Positions 1 to 13,004 are shown, counted from the stretch's first letter. The stretch: 64,000 nucleotides of DNA from Odontesthes bonariensis (GCF_027942865.1 NC_134508.1:39305466-39369465); one strand, 5' to 3'. Notes: a model not told the origin generated them from the letters alone. Program-made: numbers and translations.

Positions 1-866
1 CTTTGATTATCATACAGGTGCCTTCACATTCAACACTGAACTTCTTGGCAACTAATCATGATTTTTCTAGTCATTTTTTAGTTCTTGGTATTCTTACAGA
101 AGATGCATTCTATTTATGGTCTCTGTTGGTTTTCCTATTCTAACAGTGCCTTTTGTTCCGTTAGCCCATTAAGTCATTGAGATCTTTTGTTTGCTCTTCA
201 TGGACTGGCTCCAGCACACTTTGTCCTGCATTTGGATCCTCCTCATTTTCTCTGTGGATTGTGACAGTTCCATTCGATCAAAGAAAAGCTAGAGCCCGAC
301 TCCCTCCGAAAGGAGTGTGTTTGCATATGCACTCTCATGACAGAGAGCTTGTGAGCAGGAAACACAAGGAAGCTCACGAGGGAGAGAGAGTTCTTCTGTT
401 CTGTTTGCTAGTGTTTTCAGGTTTAAGATATTGTATTTTCAAACTTCAATCTGATGTTCTCCTGATTCATATTCCTCGTTTTGCTCCATAGGAGATTTGT
501 CTTTGTTTACAGTCTATTGTTATTTTCTTGACAAATCACCCAGATTAAAACTGTAAATTTGCATTTCTGCAATTGTCTCAAACTGTCAGTGATAAAACAT
601 AAATCCCTCCTCTGTTGTCTTTCCAAAGTAAATACAACTCAAAGACAGAATTACAACATTTGTAATTCAAATCATCTCTTGTTGCCGTGTTTTCCTTATA
701 TAAATCATAATCATTAGACTCTCCCAGGAGGGCCCACCTCCAGCTTCAGAGCCACTTGGTGAACCATGATAACTGTATTGTATAGAAAATTAAAAACCAC
801 CAGGAGGATTCAGAGCATAAAATTAAAACTCCACAGATCAGAGAAAACAGCCGTGAGCCCTCGTAC
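1..866. other. Part of a cand2 intron, no exon seen
   Basis: The next cand2 exon should begin after the donor at 866. No sequence matching the following CAND repeat block is visible on the minus strand here, so this is probably the first part of a long intron. Short open frames show no recognisable domain. Confidence 0.6.
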
Positions 867-3800
867 CTCCTTGACGAACGGTTTGGGGTCAAATGGTCCA
901 GCTATGGCTGTCTGTCCCTGTGGCCTCATCACTTTGACCAGCTGCTGGGCGACCAGCAGAGCCTCCGAGGTGATCTTATAGAAAGTGTCCTCAACGCACG
1001 CCAAGACCGCAGGCAGCAGCACCTGCAGGGACCACAGCAGAGACGGCAAAAAGAAGCATTACACAATCAGCCAAAGCTCTTTTTTTTTGTCAAAAGTACA
1101 CAGAGTACTCTGTGTTTGTACTTCTAACAGTGCAGAATATCTATGATGTCATTGGAATAAAGCCTTTCGATTGTTTTATCAGTCTTTTTTTATCAAAGTG
1201 ATTTCTATTTTAGTTAAAGCTAAATGAAAAACCTTTTCAACTGATGAATCCCCTGTAGCTTAAAGGGAGGATCAGAGCTCACTGCTTCACTTTTGTAAGA
1301 AGCTATGAAAGCTGTTTTTGTCCTTCTCCACTCAAAACTGTCCACTCAGATGCCCCGGTAACAATCTATCACTTAAATTAAAAAGAATGAGACAACTGAA
1401 ATAAAATGTTTGACTGCACAGCTTATTTTTGGCTTAATTTCACCAGCAAATCGTAGTTTTAAACATTAAAGCTGAGCAAACATTTAAAAAAAAGCATTAA
1501 AGGAGGTTTGAAGAACCTGCATGTGTGGCTGAAAGGCTTGTGGAGGGTGGGAGACGAGAAGGACGTGGAAGAAGGAGAGAGCATCGATCCTTATGGTGGA
1601 GGAGGTGGACTTGTCTGTCAAGGAGAAGATGATTCCTGGAGGGTGGAGGGATGGAAAAGGAGCAAAAGAAAGAAAAACAGATGGAGAAGGAGAAAAGCAG
1701 GGAAAAGAGAAAATGAAGCAGCTGTGGGAGAAGACAAATAGATGTTTGTGGGTTTTTATGGAGAAGAAGAGACAGCACAAGAAAAGAAGTTGTACAATGT
1801 AATGTGTGTGTACTTGTTTATGTTTGTGAGGAAAACTGGAGTTTTAGACCACAGGAGGGAGCACATTAATGTGAAGTTAGTAAATGTTTTAGGGTTTCTG
1901 TGTGTGCATGCATATACCAGGTATTAGAGCAGGGATATGCTCTTCCAGGGCTCCAGGTACAGTGTGAGTGAGCTCAGTGAGAAGACAGAAGCAGCCCTGC
2001 CGAGATTTAATACTCTTCTCCTTCAACTGTCTGTGCAGAGCCTTCACGATCACTGGAATCTGGATACAGAGACACACACACACATTTACACACTTTAAAG
2101 GCCAACTTCCATCGTCATTTCATTAATATTGCTGTGTTCACCATTGTTATTGAATGCATTAGGCGTCGGTTCTGTTTAAAAAAAACGTTATGATTGCTTT
2201 GTTTCAAGCTGTTTTTGTGGGCAGGAAGAATGGCTTGATGAGATACGACAGGGTTTTCCGGTCCTTCTCATGCATATCCGTGACGCGATAATGAGGCGTC
2301 TCTGATTGGCTCCCCCCCATGAATGAATGAATGAACCCCCCTCCTCCCCGCTCTGTGTGTATCCGAGAGCCTGCAAGTTTTTTTTCAACTCAAAACCTGT
2401 CGAAGATCAAACTTAAACACAACCCATGCGTTAATAATTTAATCAAGCGTTTTCCTTAACCAATATGTTTCACGTCACACGTCAATGTTGCAAAATGTAG
2501 GCCTATAGGGCTCGGGCACGTGACGTCACTACGTGAGCGGCGGCCATACTGGAGGCTCAGAACTGCTTTGTTTACATTGTTTTCCACTGCGCGCAGACGT
2601 ACTCCCGCCTGGTCTCGGAACTTTCTTCGTTGGTTTATCTATTTTACTTATTGTCTTTGCCACTATGGTCGCACGTTGCTGTGTCGTGGGGTGCAATAGC
2701 GTAAGCTGTGACAGGAATGGGGGGGAAATCGTAAATGGTTTATCTTTTTACCGGTTTCCTGCTTGGAGGCGCACCCACGGAGACCAAGTGTCTGAGATAA
2801 CAAAGCGTCGTCGACTAGCATGGATCGCTGCTGTAAGACGACCAAGCATAACTTTCCACTCAATCCCGGTGTCGATGAGAGTGTGTTCTCTGCATTTTCA
2901 TTCTGGTAAGTTACAGACTTTTGTGTGCTGAGGTAAAGATCCCCGCCTTCACAAGAGGACACTGTCAGTTGGAAGCAAGGGATGTCTCAATGGGTTAAAA
3001 GCGGAGGACAAATTTCGTGTGTATGCATGTATACATGACAATAAATCTGATCTTAATCTTAATTTAATGTGGAAAATACAAGGAAAATTGCCCATCTCCA
3101 AATTCACATGGAAAGGGCGATTGGAACTGTCAGAAACAATACACCTTTTTGTCAGCAAAAGTACCTATCAACATAGTTTTGCCATGCGAAGGTGAAGACA
3201 AAACATTCTTTGACAAGATTGTGTCTGTATGTTGTACTCTGACCACCATGAGCAGGAGTGTTGTGCAAAGTTGAAGTCGTCTGAAATAAATATGCTTTGA
3301 GATACAGCCAAGTGTGTGTGTTTCATTATTTCTTTACAAGTAGAGTAACATGACAAAAGTGTAAAGTGTCATTAGAATTGAAACTGTTGCAAAGTATAAG
3401 CACTGACACCACATACTATATACGCAATTATGTCCGAAAGGGTGAATTTAGGCAGTAAATCTTCGTCGACAATCCATTCCTTGCTCGGTATTTCATAAGG
3501 GTCCAGTCCGTTTATAACGCCAATCTTCTGTATGTACCGATCTCTGGCTTCCTTCTGTAATGTATCCCGGTATATCCCACATCCTTTCTTCGATTTTAAC
3601 ATGCTTTTCTCTCACTTTTCTCTCACTGTTTGGTCCTTGATCTCCGTCTTGCCTCAGGGTTTGTTTACGAGATTGAGCCTCCAATATGGCGACCATATCC
3701 CAGAATGCAACGCGTGTGCCCGAGCCCTATACAGCGCAGCACTGAAAATCGCGCGGCAGAAGTAGTGATTGTGGTAGACTGCAGAGATTGTTCGTGGCGT

Positions 3801-6800
3801 GGAATATACAACCAAATTTGAAAAGGCACAAACCCATTTTTGAATATTTCAAAGCAAAAGAAGTAAAAAGCACAGCATCATCTGATGGGACAGCTGTGCC
3901 CCAACCTTCAACTGTGGACCAACCAAGCAACAGAAGCCCCTTTCACACTGAGGAAGAACCCGCGTTTAATTCGCAAATTTAGCGTGTCCGCTGTTCCTTT
4001 CACACTGACGACCCGGGCTGCAGTGTCAACTCGACTCGCCTTTCGACCCACGTCGGACCCTAGTCTTTTTGCCGAGCCGAGTTTGGTGTGAAAGCAATTG
4101 ACGCGGGTCGGACGTGGGCGTGGCGTGACGTGAGGAGTTTAAAAGACAGAATGGACAGCTGATTCAGAACAACAGCGACAGGTGAGGACAAGTTTCACTC
4201 TGTTTTACATCAAGTTACACAGGTCACCTAATACGCTAAGCTTTCACATTGCTCGACGCGGGTCGAAGTGGCAATTTGGACCCGCGATGGTAGCGGGTCT
4301 CAGTGTGAAGGGCTAGTGACGAATGTTCTTCAACTACTACGCTAACCGAACCAAACCTCGCTGAGGCTAGCCATGGGCACTGTTCAAGTGAGTGCTGCAC
4401 GGATCTTACAACGCCTCATCAACCAAGCAATCCCGATGTGCTAAAAAGAACCAGGAGGGTGCAAGGGACAGGTTCTTCACAATGATAGGCGCTTCAACCA
4501 GCGTGATTTCGGAGTAGTGGTGGACATTGAGAGGCTACTAGTGACAGCTGGGGACGGGGATGAGGTGACACTCCCATCATCCATTACGTCTCTATACAAA
4601 GATTTTGACTTTGATCAACTCTGCGCACAGTTGCGCATGTTGCCAGACACAATTAAGACATCTACACTTCAAAATGACAAACTGTCAGTGAGAGTCATAA
4701 GCAATGCAATGAATGCTGTTCCTGTCGCTAAAGACCTGCAGCCCGAAGTACACAAACTTCTGAAACTTTTTTTCACCATCCAAGTCAGTACCGTATCAGC
4801 AGAGCGTTCGTTTTCCACACTTCATAAGTCAATGGTTTTATTAGCACCGCCGTGTGCACTCTTCTTTGTTCAATGTTTTTATACTGCATTGTTCTGATAC
4901 AAGCGAGTTTAAGTTGAGTTAACATCTTACTGAGGTGCTTTTGTTGTGTATTGTTGACTGATTGAGCATTTTACTCTGCACGGTTATGTGCTGGCATGTT
5001 GTGGGCTAAAGTCATGACCATTGATTCATCTATGTAGGGCAGGCTATAGCCTTCTGTGCTGTGTTGACTGTTTGGACATTTAAAGTAAAATCATCTCTCG
5101 CCCAGCTCTGATAAAACAGCAAGCATATTCCCATACATTCCTCTGACCAAGCACCACAGAACGTGCACTTTTCTGGGTTCAGTGTTTCTCATAGTGCTTT
5201 AGTACTGGTACAAGCAAGCAGCTTCAGTTGCGTTACCACCGATGTACCTTTCTTGTGCATTTTATTCTGCGCTGTTCTGTGCTGGCTGACCTGACTGATG
5301 GCATTACGTGCGTGTCCGTGTATACTGTGCATAGCCTCGGCTATGCATTATGTCCGACCTAAAATTTTGGTGACCCCCTCTTGCGATTGTGGCCCCCCCT
5401 TGTTCAAACACGTTCCGCAGTCTATGTAATTTGCCATGGTGGCTATGAAGTCTCCGTGTGCAGCGTTAGCATTTTAGTATTAGGTTAGCCAAGGAAAGGT
5501 TTTTTTTTAGCAACTCCTGAAAATAACATTCTGTATATGCTCAGTGTCAAATGTAGTTGATGGAAAGGTGGTAGTGAGAGGCTCGATGAGGAGGAATGAG
5601 GAGCCCCACAGACTACAGGTTTCTGCTTAGTTATAGGGCCCGTCCGAGGGGGGCGGGTTTCCCATGGGCGGGCATAATCCCAAGTGGGCAACGCCTTTTT
5701 TTCAGTGTGACGTAGAATGTACAGGCTTTTTTGATTCGCTCGTGGCTCTGCATTGTTTATGTAAATTCGGGAACACAGCCTGTGGAGGTGACGCAACACT
5801 TGGAAGCCTAGTATGTGTATGTAACTAGGGGTGACCCTCCCTTTTTCAGAAGGAGCGAGTAAAACCGGTTTTTAGTGGAAGTTGGCCTTTAACTCTATAA
5901 ATAATGTGTCGGGCTGTATGAAATAGGTTTGTAAATATCAGTAGATTCTGCAAAACCCTGTTATTTTGTAAGCCTGGTTCAGTACCTGTTTTTTCAGCAG
6001 GGAAACTGCTGGCTCCTCCTCCCTGCTCACCCCTGGGTCTGAACCGGCCACGATGAGGCCGTGGTGACCTGAACCCGTGCGAGTTTGTCTCAGCAGTGCT
6101 GAAAAAGCAGCGAAGACGTCGGCCCTCACGTTCTCCTCACGCTCTTTGAATCGGGCCAGCAGAGCGGGACAGATGGAGGAGTAGAAGGAGAGAAGGAGGT
6201 CTCTGCGGGTGCTGATCAAAGCCTCCAGACACTTGATGGCTGAGCGGCGCACCTTCCAGCTCATATCATCATCATCGCTGTACTCGTCGTCTGATTCTGG
6301 ATGGAGTCGTGACATGAGATGCGACAGCAGTAATTCATACATAAAAACCAGTCATTTTTAAATCATCTGTATAAAGTTCACATGAGGCTCGTGACTGCAA
6401 GATGTTGCTCAGTCTATATACCAACAAACCCAAGCGAATAGCTGATTTTATGTGAAGACTTCTGACAAAATACCTGCAGAACTTTTTCTCAGACTCAGCA
6501 GAAATTTTATCTAACAACAAACTCTTTTTCAAGGGGAAGAGCAGAGACAAAAACATCCTTATAAGCACATTCACAGAAAAGTATTTGCTTTCTCTTTAAC
6601 ATCTTCCTGCTGAATGTCTGTCTGTCTGTTGGACAGGCAGTTCTCACAAACCTTCATCAAGTCCGTCCTCGATGTCCATGCTGTCCTCGTCCTCCTCCTC
6701 ACTGCCATCGTAGTTGTAGTTTGGGTCAAAGGTCATGAACTTAAGGCAGAGCTGAGTCACTGAAGCAACATGAGGCGACATCTCCTTTGGACACCTGCCA

Positions 6801-9800
6801 AACAGTGTTAAAGGCATGGTGGGACATGATGTCTCAGTGTGGAAATTACAACGTGGAGTCAGCATAAAATAAATCTTTAAATTCTTATATAAAGACTTAT
6901 AGTTCGGGCAGAGTTAGCTTTAACTCTGGGGCTCGTTGGGGTCAGACAAGCAGAGGTTGTGGCTATGGTTATGGAAATGTATGTTTTCTGAGGTGATGGA
7001 GACAATGTGTTTGTGTCTGTCAGTGTGCTCACCTGCGTATAAAGGCATCGAAGGCCTGGAAACAGTACTCTCTGAGCTCATCATCCTCCACACTGGTGAA
7101 TTTCACCACCATCGGGATCAGTTTCTCTAAATGTTCACCTACAGCACACACAAAGGTCGAGGAACAAAAACTACAGTTAAGATTAAGTTATAAAATAAAA
7201 AATGATCTCTGTTTTGTATCTTAGTCTAAAGTTTGGTTTTGGTTGTTCTCTGTTTTTTTGTGGTTTTCTTATACTCTATTGTTTGTAAAAAGGTTCCCTT
7301 TTTATGTTTATTTGACATTTGCTTCACTTTCTGTTTTATTTAGTAAGAATTTTACCTAGTTTTGCTTCCAGCCCAGGTTTCAGCTACGGATCAACATGTA
7401 CTTAATCACACTCTCCCACCTCAGGCCTGTCCTGACGTAAGATTTCTTCTACAGAATTAGTGTAACCTAAAACCCCATACCAGTCAGTCTGCATGGATGG
7501 AGGGGAGATAGAGACTGTTCAGACCTGCAAATACCTGGGGGTGGTGCTGGATAATAAACTGGAGTGGTCTGCCAACATAGACGCAGTGTACAGGAGGGGC
7601 CAGAGCCGTCTCTTTTTCCTGAGACGGCTCAGGTCCTTCAATGTCTGCAGTGATATGATGTGCATGTTTTATAACACTATCATTGAGAGTGTACTGTTCT
7701 GTGCTGCTGTCTGCTGGGGGAGTTGCACTACAGACAAAAACTGTAGGCGCCTGGACAAACTGGTGAAAAAGGCTGGTTCTGTTGTAGGCAGAAGGCTGGA
7801 CCCTCTCAGTGCTGTAGTGGAGCAACGGATGAGGAGGAAATTGTATTCTGTTTTGGAGAACAATAAACATCCTCTCCACAGCATCCTGGCACAGAGGAGC
7901 AGCTGCAGTGAGAGGCTCATCTCTCTGCGCTGCAGGACTGAGAGGTTCAGAAGGTCCTTTGTTCCCACAGCCATAAGGCTTTATAACAGTGACTGCTGAG
8001 TTCTTCTCAAATTGATTGATTTATTTTTTTTATTATTTATTTGTTTATTTAATCATTTATTATTATTAGTTAGTAGTAGTATTTTTTACTGGAATTGGTA
8101 TTATTATTATTGTTGTTGGTACAATCATTGTAAATATTTAGAAAAATGTTGAGCTACTTGACTAATTTGAATAAAGTATTTTTCTATTTCTATTTCTATT
8201 CTAACCAAATTTATTCACAATAACTACAAACTATCTACAGACAACTCCTCTTATTTCTTTAGCAGCTGAATTACACTAAAACAGTAGGTTGGAGGATTAT
8301 GTAAGAATAAAAGGTTTGACTAATCTTCATAAAGAATGATAGGATTTTGTCAATGTTTATTACTGACAAAATATCACTGTTTTACTTTTTTAATATCACA
8401 ATTATTATCAATGCCAATATATCAGGTTTCCCTTGTTTCTTCTCAGATCATTGTCACCGTGAGTCTTTGTATGTCTGAATCCTGATGTATGTCTGATTTT
8501 CTCATCTAGATTCACTGCCTTTGGAGGAGTGAGCCTACATTTAAGTCCTTCGTTATAACTACACTAACCATAATAGGACATGTTCACCATAAAATGACCA
8601 ACCTATTGGCAGAAAGCAGCTGTAATGCTAAAGAGGACGTGAATGTGTAGATCCTGACATTACAGTCCAACCAGGCTCATCCAGACATATAATCCCCATC
8701 AGTGTTACAAAGTAAATCCTCACTCAAACTGCAGTATATTTTTCCCATTTGACATTTAATCCACCGTGAATTAAGCAGCAGATCTCACCAACTCGATGGC
8801 CACCCTGCCGACTGACAGTTGCCAAGCACTGGATGTACGTCCTCGTCATTGATGCGGCCGGGCCTTTTGACAACTCTGTCAACAGGTGTTCGGTTAGCTG
8901 TGAGAAGAGGGCGTGGCTACAGCAGGGCACCAGGTGACCGAGAGCCAAGATGGAGCGCTTGCGGACCGCCATTCTGGGGCTCGTTAGCTGATGGAGCATG
9001 CAGATAAAAGAGATATTGGACAAATTAAGCTATGATCAGATACGCTGAAAGAAATTCAGTAGAGAGAAAAAGATATGCAAGCAGGAGACAAAACCAACAG
9101 GCAATTAGTTTTAAATCCTCACGTGTCCTTACATTCCTACATCACAGCTTTACCAGCTGCTGCTTTCATCCCTCAAGTTGAAATGTCCAAACCATTCCCA
9201 CACTCCACCTCTTACCAAACTAACTTCAACCGAATGTCTTTTTCATATCTGTAGCTTATCTGGCATTTACTCCCCTTGTATTCCAACTCACCAACTCTTT
9301 GTTGGTGCTGGCAACAAAGCACAGCGGTGAAGAACCACAGCGGTGAAGAACCCTACCAGCTGAACGTTATTGCATTTGTCCCTCTCCAGCTGTACTTTAT
9401 CTGGCTAAATGTTTCTTACCTGAGGCAGCAGGCTGGAGAGGAGAGAGCTGTGGAAACTGACCAGGGCGCCACTGAGCCTGCAGGGAAAACCAAAACACTC
9501 CAATCATTTGTCCAACATGACACGACATCCCAGCTTTACAGGAGTGTATTTGAAGCCACTTCTTTAACTGAGACCTTTCCCTGTGTGGATTAGAGCAGAA
9601 CGTATTTACCTTCCCAACATGTCCGACAGGATGTCCAGGGCCTCTAACTGAACAGAAACGTCTTCTTGTTTTCCCAAAGCGCCAATCAGCTGGGAGGTTA
9701 TCTTCTTACATACACTGGCTGTCAGAGTCAAACCTGTCAACGCATGTGGAGCCCAGAGGAAGATTTAAAAAGAAACATCGCTCATAAACCCCAAACAAAA

Positions 9801-11924
9801 AATGTTGCACCTGTTCTGGCTGCTGTCAAAAACACTCAGATTTTATTACACCTACTCTTAAAATCTACAAGACTTTGAGGATTTAATGTGCAATAACGTA
9901 AAAGGTGAAAAGGCCAAAGTGGAGGAGAAGCTCTGCAATCATAGTGAAGGAGAAAGATATTACAATGAGTTTATTGGTTTGTATTTGGTAAAAAAGTCTA
10001 TCGTCTCACCGTGAACTTCAGATTAATTCCCGGAAAATATCCAAACATAATCCTGTTTTCACATTACAACATGCGTTCGACATAGGATCAACACTTCTGA
10101 ATCCTGTCGGTCACCTTCTCTAGCACAAGGAGACAGCTGAGGCAGCAGTCGGCCCTCACCTGACGAAGACAGAGGCAGCTCCGCAATCACAGCCTTCAGG
10201 CCCATGCTGGAAATGTCCCTCAGCTGCTCTTTGTCTGACATCATGTTTGAGCACAGAGTGTCCACCATCGCCTCCACCTGGGGCTCCTTCACCTTACTCA
10301 CCAGAGGGGCAAGGCTAAAAACATTAAAAAAAACATGAAGAAAGCATAGACAACATTCAAGATAAAGTTTTAATATGATACATCTGGAAGTCTGTGTGAG
10401 GTCTGAATGATGCTGTAATGGACGGTTGTATAGAGGCAGAGTCGCCCTCCATCCTGCACAACCTGCAGCAAATAAGACGACTCACTAATGAATGAGGGTA
10501 TTTGTTAAGTTTTACCATTTCACAGCCAGGTTCTGCACCTCTCCGTTCTTGTCCTCCAGCAGTTTGAGCAGCATGGCAACCACTTTCCTCTCGCTGTCCT
10601 CATCCAGTTTAATGCTGTCCTTCTGCAGCTCCAACATCAGGTCATTCGTGGCCATAAACCTGGACACAGCAAATACAAGCGCACAAAGACTGAGGTAAGG
10701 AAAAATACTCACAGCTGAAACAAATCTCATTAAACATGAAGAAAAAATTGAACACGAATCCGGTAATTTAAATAAAAAAGACCTCAGACCTAACAGCCAG
10801 GTACATCATAACTAATTAATCAAATCAATAATTTTTTTAACAAAATATGCCACCAACTTATCTGTTTTCGTCTCCAAATTGAGAGTTAAATGCATTTTCT
10901 TTGTCGTGTGACCGTTACCTTAAAGTAATACTAAGGAAGTTGGCAATTTTCTGCGCTTTGGCTCCCCCGACAGTTGTGAGACGTAACACTGATGTCATAC
11001 ACACAAATCTTCCTGTGAGTCCTTCACATGTACAGCCGTACGCATTCATTTGTTATCATGCAGAGGCCACAAAGACGCCATCAAACGCCCACAAAAACAT
11101 CATGTAACCGTAAAGCAAAAACAATGGGGGTGCAGGGTTGAAAACTCAAGTAACGAACTGCGGTATCTCAGCCCCCAGGAGCTCTGGGGCCATTTCAGGC
11201 CCAGCAATATGCATAAAAAGGGTCAGTGTGCTTCAATACGAGTCAGAAGCACACAGGTTTAAGATTCACATAGTCACAAACTGTGCTGAGAAACTTTTAA
11301 AAGTTTCAAAATAATTCAAGTTAATACGCAGGACTCATCAAGAGTTACCAGTAAAGTTTAAATGCAAAGGCCATCACACTTGATCCTCTGTTCAGCATCT
11401 GTCACGTTGTTTCAACTGGGTCATTTCTCACCTAATATTAGGACCTATATGTAAATCACAATGATGTTTTTGGTCATATTTGTGAAAAAATATAAAAGAT
11501 TTAAAGGGTTCACATACTTTAAAGCACTTGTATATGATAGTAATCTGAATTAATTTGGGTTTTGGGCTGTTTGTTGAAAAAAAGTGGAAAGTAATAACAC
11601 TGACACTATCTCTACACATTTTCCTACCAATATATAGAAGGAACAAAGAAATGAAAACGAAAACAATCTATGTGGTTATATTTCTACTAAAAGCAGGCTT
11701 AAAGTGTTATTGTCTGCTTCCAGAAAAGTTTTTAAAAAATTCCTTTAAGACAGAAATGAAGTGCCCACAGTGTAATAAGATGCCACACGCTTTACATGAG
11801 TTCGACTGAAATGTGTCATCTCACTGTCACAGCTGCTCAACTGTTTCTTACTGTACCTGAAATCTTTGTCAGTGGATGTCATTTTCTCCAACAAGTTGGA
11901 GATGTGGTAGGACACACTCGACAT
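867..11924 (-). CDS. cand2: cand2, cullin-associated NEDD8-dissociated protein 2 (N-terminal 575 codons, 12 exons)
   Basis: Exons on the minus strand: 11924-11857 (start codon), 10659-10516, 10314-10160, 9733-9610, 9477-9420, 8987-8789, 7138-7033, 6794-6652, 6296-5986, 2059-1918, 1635-1517 and 1022-867. All have GT-AG borders and together make exactly 1,725 nt in one open frame. The protein starts [15 protein letters not shown] and is made of HEAT-type helical repeats, with an acidic stretch across exons 8-9 ([12 protein letters not shown], then [10 protein letters not shown]). CAND proteins wrap unneddylated cullin-RBX1 and act as exchange factors for substrate receptors of cullin-RING ubiquitin ligases. 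CAND2 is favoured over CAND1 because of residues such as RQGCF and SSTIRIDAL, and because sec13 is adjacent, as at human 3p25. The C-terminal half, including the cullin-binding end, lies left of the window. The start codon matches the family N-terminus. Confidence 0.93.
2665..2908 (+). pseudogene. THAP zinc-finger exon of a transposon protein
   Basis: A frame starting at an ATG reads [12 protein letters not shown], then [16 protein letters not shown] and [10 protein letters not shown], followed by a GT donor near 2907. This is the C2CH THAP pattern (Cys-x2-4-Cys, AVPTF-like core, CxxH), a DNA-binding finger found in P-element and Kolobok-type transposases and in domesticated THAP genes. Only the finger exon is present; no catalytic domain follows on this strand. 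It sits just inside the left arm of the inner inverted repeat. Confidence 0.75.
3372..3602 (-). pseudogene. Fragment of a second transposon-associated protein
   Basis: The frame contains [12 protein letters not shown] and an [11 protein letters not shown] motif. I recall similar segments in fish mobile-element proteins that also carry THAP and exonuclease-like domains, but I cannot name the family firmly. It reads inward from the right arm of the inverted repeat, facing the THAP exon, and ends where the similarity to such proteins would normally go on, so it is truncated. Confidence 0.4.
3770..5400 (+). mobile_element. hAT transposon fossil, split by a MITE
   Basis: An N-terminal piece ([11 protein letters not shown], about 3815-3850) resembles the start of Zaphod/Tip100-type hAT transposases. 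The C-terminal piece at 4517-4897 ends in [13 protein letters not shown], the hAT dimerisation motif. The middle of the transposase is missing, and a 380-bp MITE lies between the pieces. The C-rich sequence near 5375-5400 resembles the end of such elements. Boundaries are approximate. Confidence 0.65.
3935..4314. mobile_element. 380-bp MITE with AGCCCCTTTCACACTG termini
   Basis: It starts AGCCCCTTTCACACTG and ends in an imperfect complement (CAGTGTGAAGGGCT). Flanks AGA and AGT match at two of three bases. Nearly the whole sequence matches both ends of the larger copy at 21629-22395; the middle of that copy is absent here. It interrupts the hAT fossil. Confidence 0.8.
7493..8200 (+). mobile_element. 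3' fragment of a Rex1/L2-type LINE in cand2 intron 6
   Basis: An open frame at 7493-7999 encodes the C-terminal part of a LINE reverse transcriptase ([41 protein letters not shown]). An AT-rich 3' UTR follows, ending in short TATTTC repeats near 8175-8200. The catalytic motifs lie upstream and are lost by 5' truncation. The clade is a judgement from the peptide alone. Confidence 0.8.
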
Positions 11925-13004
11925 CGTCGTACTTTTACAGCTGACACGCAAGCAAACTTTAAAATCTGCGGTAAAGTAAGGAAACTGGGGCAACAGATTC
12001 ACCCTGACAACATGGCGTGACTGGTGGGCAGAGAGGGGAGCTAACGGCCGCTGGAACCTGACACTCGGTGGGTTCGGATAAAAATAGACGTTGGGAGAGT
12101 GTTTAAGGTTTATACCTCCCCCGTGTGGACATATGGGGTATCACAGCGGAGTCACCTCTTGCCATAAAACACGATATTTTAATCGTTAATAAATGTAAAC
12201 ATCAGAAGCTAGCTCTACAATTAACTATCTTCATCTTCTTGTATTTAAAAAAACTGTCAATTTTATTTTATTTTATTTTATTTTCAAACTTCAAGTGAAA
12301 CAATCAAGTCCGAAAAGCCCGTGCGATTAAAAGAAAAAATACAATTAAAATTTAATAAAACCTGAGAACAGAAAATACTGACATTCTTATGAAAAATGAT
12401 TTGTGATTTTTTTTTATTATAAATTGTGAAAACGTTGCTTACGGTTTAATGTAGCTTGAAATCTGAATTGAATTGAAAAAAAATCTCTTTATGAAATTAG
12501 AAAACCACCAAAATTGTGAGGTTTTCCTCCTCAATTTGTGTAATGGGCTTAAAAGATATTTATAGCACCGTAATAACAGAGTATTGCTGCAGTATAAGCT
12601 ATAAATGATTGAAGTTTCATCTTGAAACCTTGGTTTTAGACCGTGTTGAACAACATTTGGAATTAGAAGTATTTACGCCTCTAATTGCTTATAATGTGGC
12701 ACAGCCAGTCTGAGTCTTGTCTTATTTAGGTCTGCACTGATTATTTTGTTTCCATTATTTCTTAACTGAACATTTACATCGAGCCTTTTTCCATTGAATC
12801 CTCTAACGGTAGCATGTTTTTTTTGTGTGTATGTAGGAACCTTTGCTGGTACTTTCTTGTTCCCGTCGGTAGGAAGTGCGGTGGGACTCGGTGGAAGCGG
12901 CTTCTGTACTTGTTGCCACGTCGGAGTAGTTAGTGAACCTGGTTTATTCATTTTAAAGACAACAAGGGACACTTTTCTGGAGTGCTTCACCTTAAACTGC
13001 AACC
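11925..13004. promoter_or_regulatory. Shared upstream region of head-to-head cand2 and sec13
   Basis: The start codons of cand2 (minus, 11924) and sec13 (plus, 13005) face away from each other across 1,080 bp, so both promoters and both 5' UTRs must lie here unless further upstream exons exist. The sec13 5' UTR probably includes the sequence just before 13005. The middle (about 12180-12660) is AT-rich with an ATTTT run near 12260; the cand2-proximal and sec13-proximal parts are richer in G+C. No TATA box could be assigned with confidence. An open minus frame at 12673-13002 overlaps the sec13 leader and resembles no known protein. Confidence 0.6.

Larger units (their letters stand above)
2500..3735. 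repeat. Inverted-repeat unit around the THAP exon
   Basis: The sequence from about 2504 (CTATAGGGCTCGGGCAC, then CCATACTGGAGGCTCA) recurs inverted at about 3660-3733 (TGAGCCTCCAATATGG, then GTGCCCGAGCCCTATA). The arms are 70-80 bp with mismatches and a small length difference. No clear target duplication was found. The unit may be an independent insertion or the remains of the larger element's own internal inverted repeats. Confidence 0.6.
2099..5888. mobile_element. 3.8-kb DNA transposon with TTAA target duplication in cand2 intron 9
   Basis: The ends are 13-bp inverted repeats AGGCCAACTTCCA (2099-2111 and complement at 5876-5888), each flanked directly by TTAA (2095-2098, 5889-5892). TTAA duplications are typical of piggyBac and Kolobok superfamilies, and Kolobok transposases carry THAP domains, which fits the THAP exon inside. 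The interior is a mosaic: an inverted-repeat unit (about 2500-3735), a hAT fossil and a MITE. No intact transposase remains. It fills almost all of the intron between exons 9 and 10. Confidence 0.75.

Noticed and set aside
1484..1802. Several overlapping open frames on both strands
   Set aside because: They overlap cand2 exon 11 (1517-1635, minus) and its flanks. Only the spliced minus frame matches a known protein.
12673..13002. 109-codon minus frame near the sec13 start
   Set aside because: It overlaps the probable sec13 leader, begins at a non-standard codon and resembles no family.
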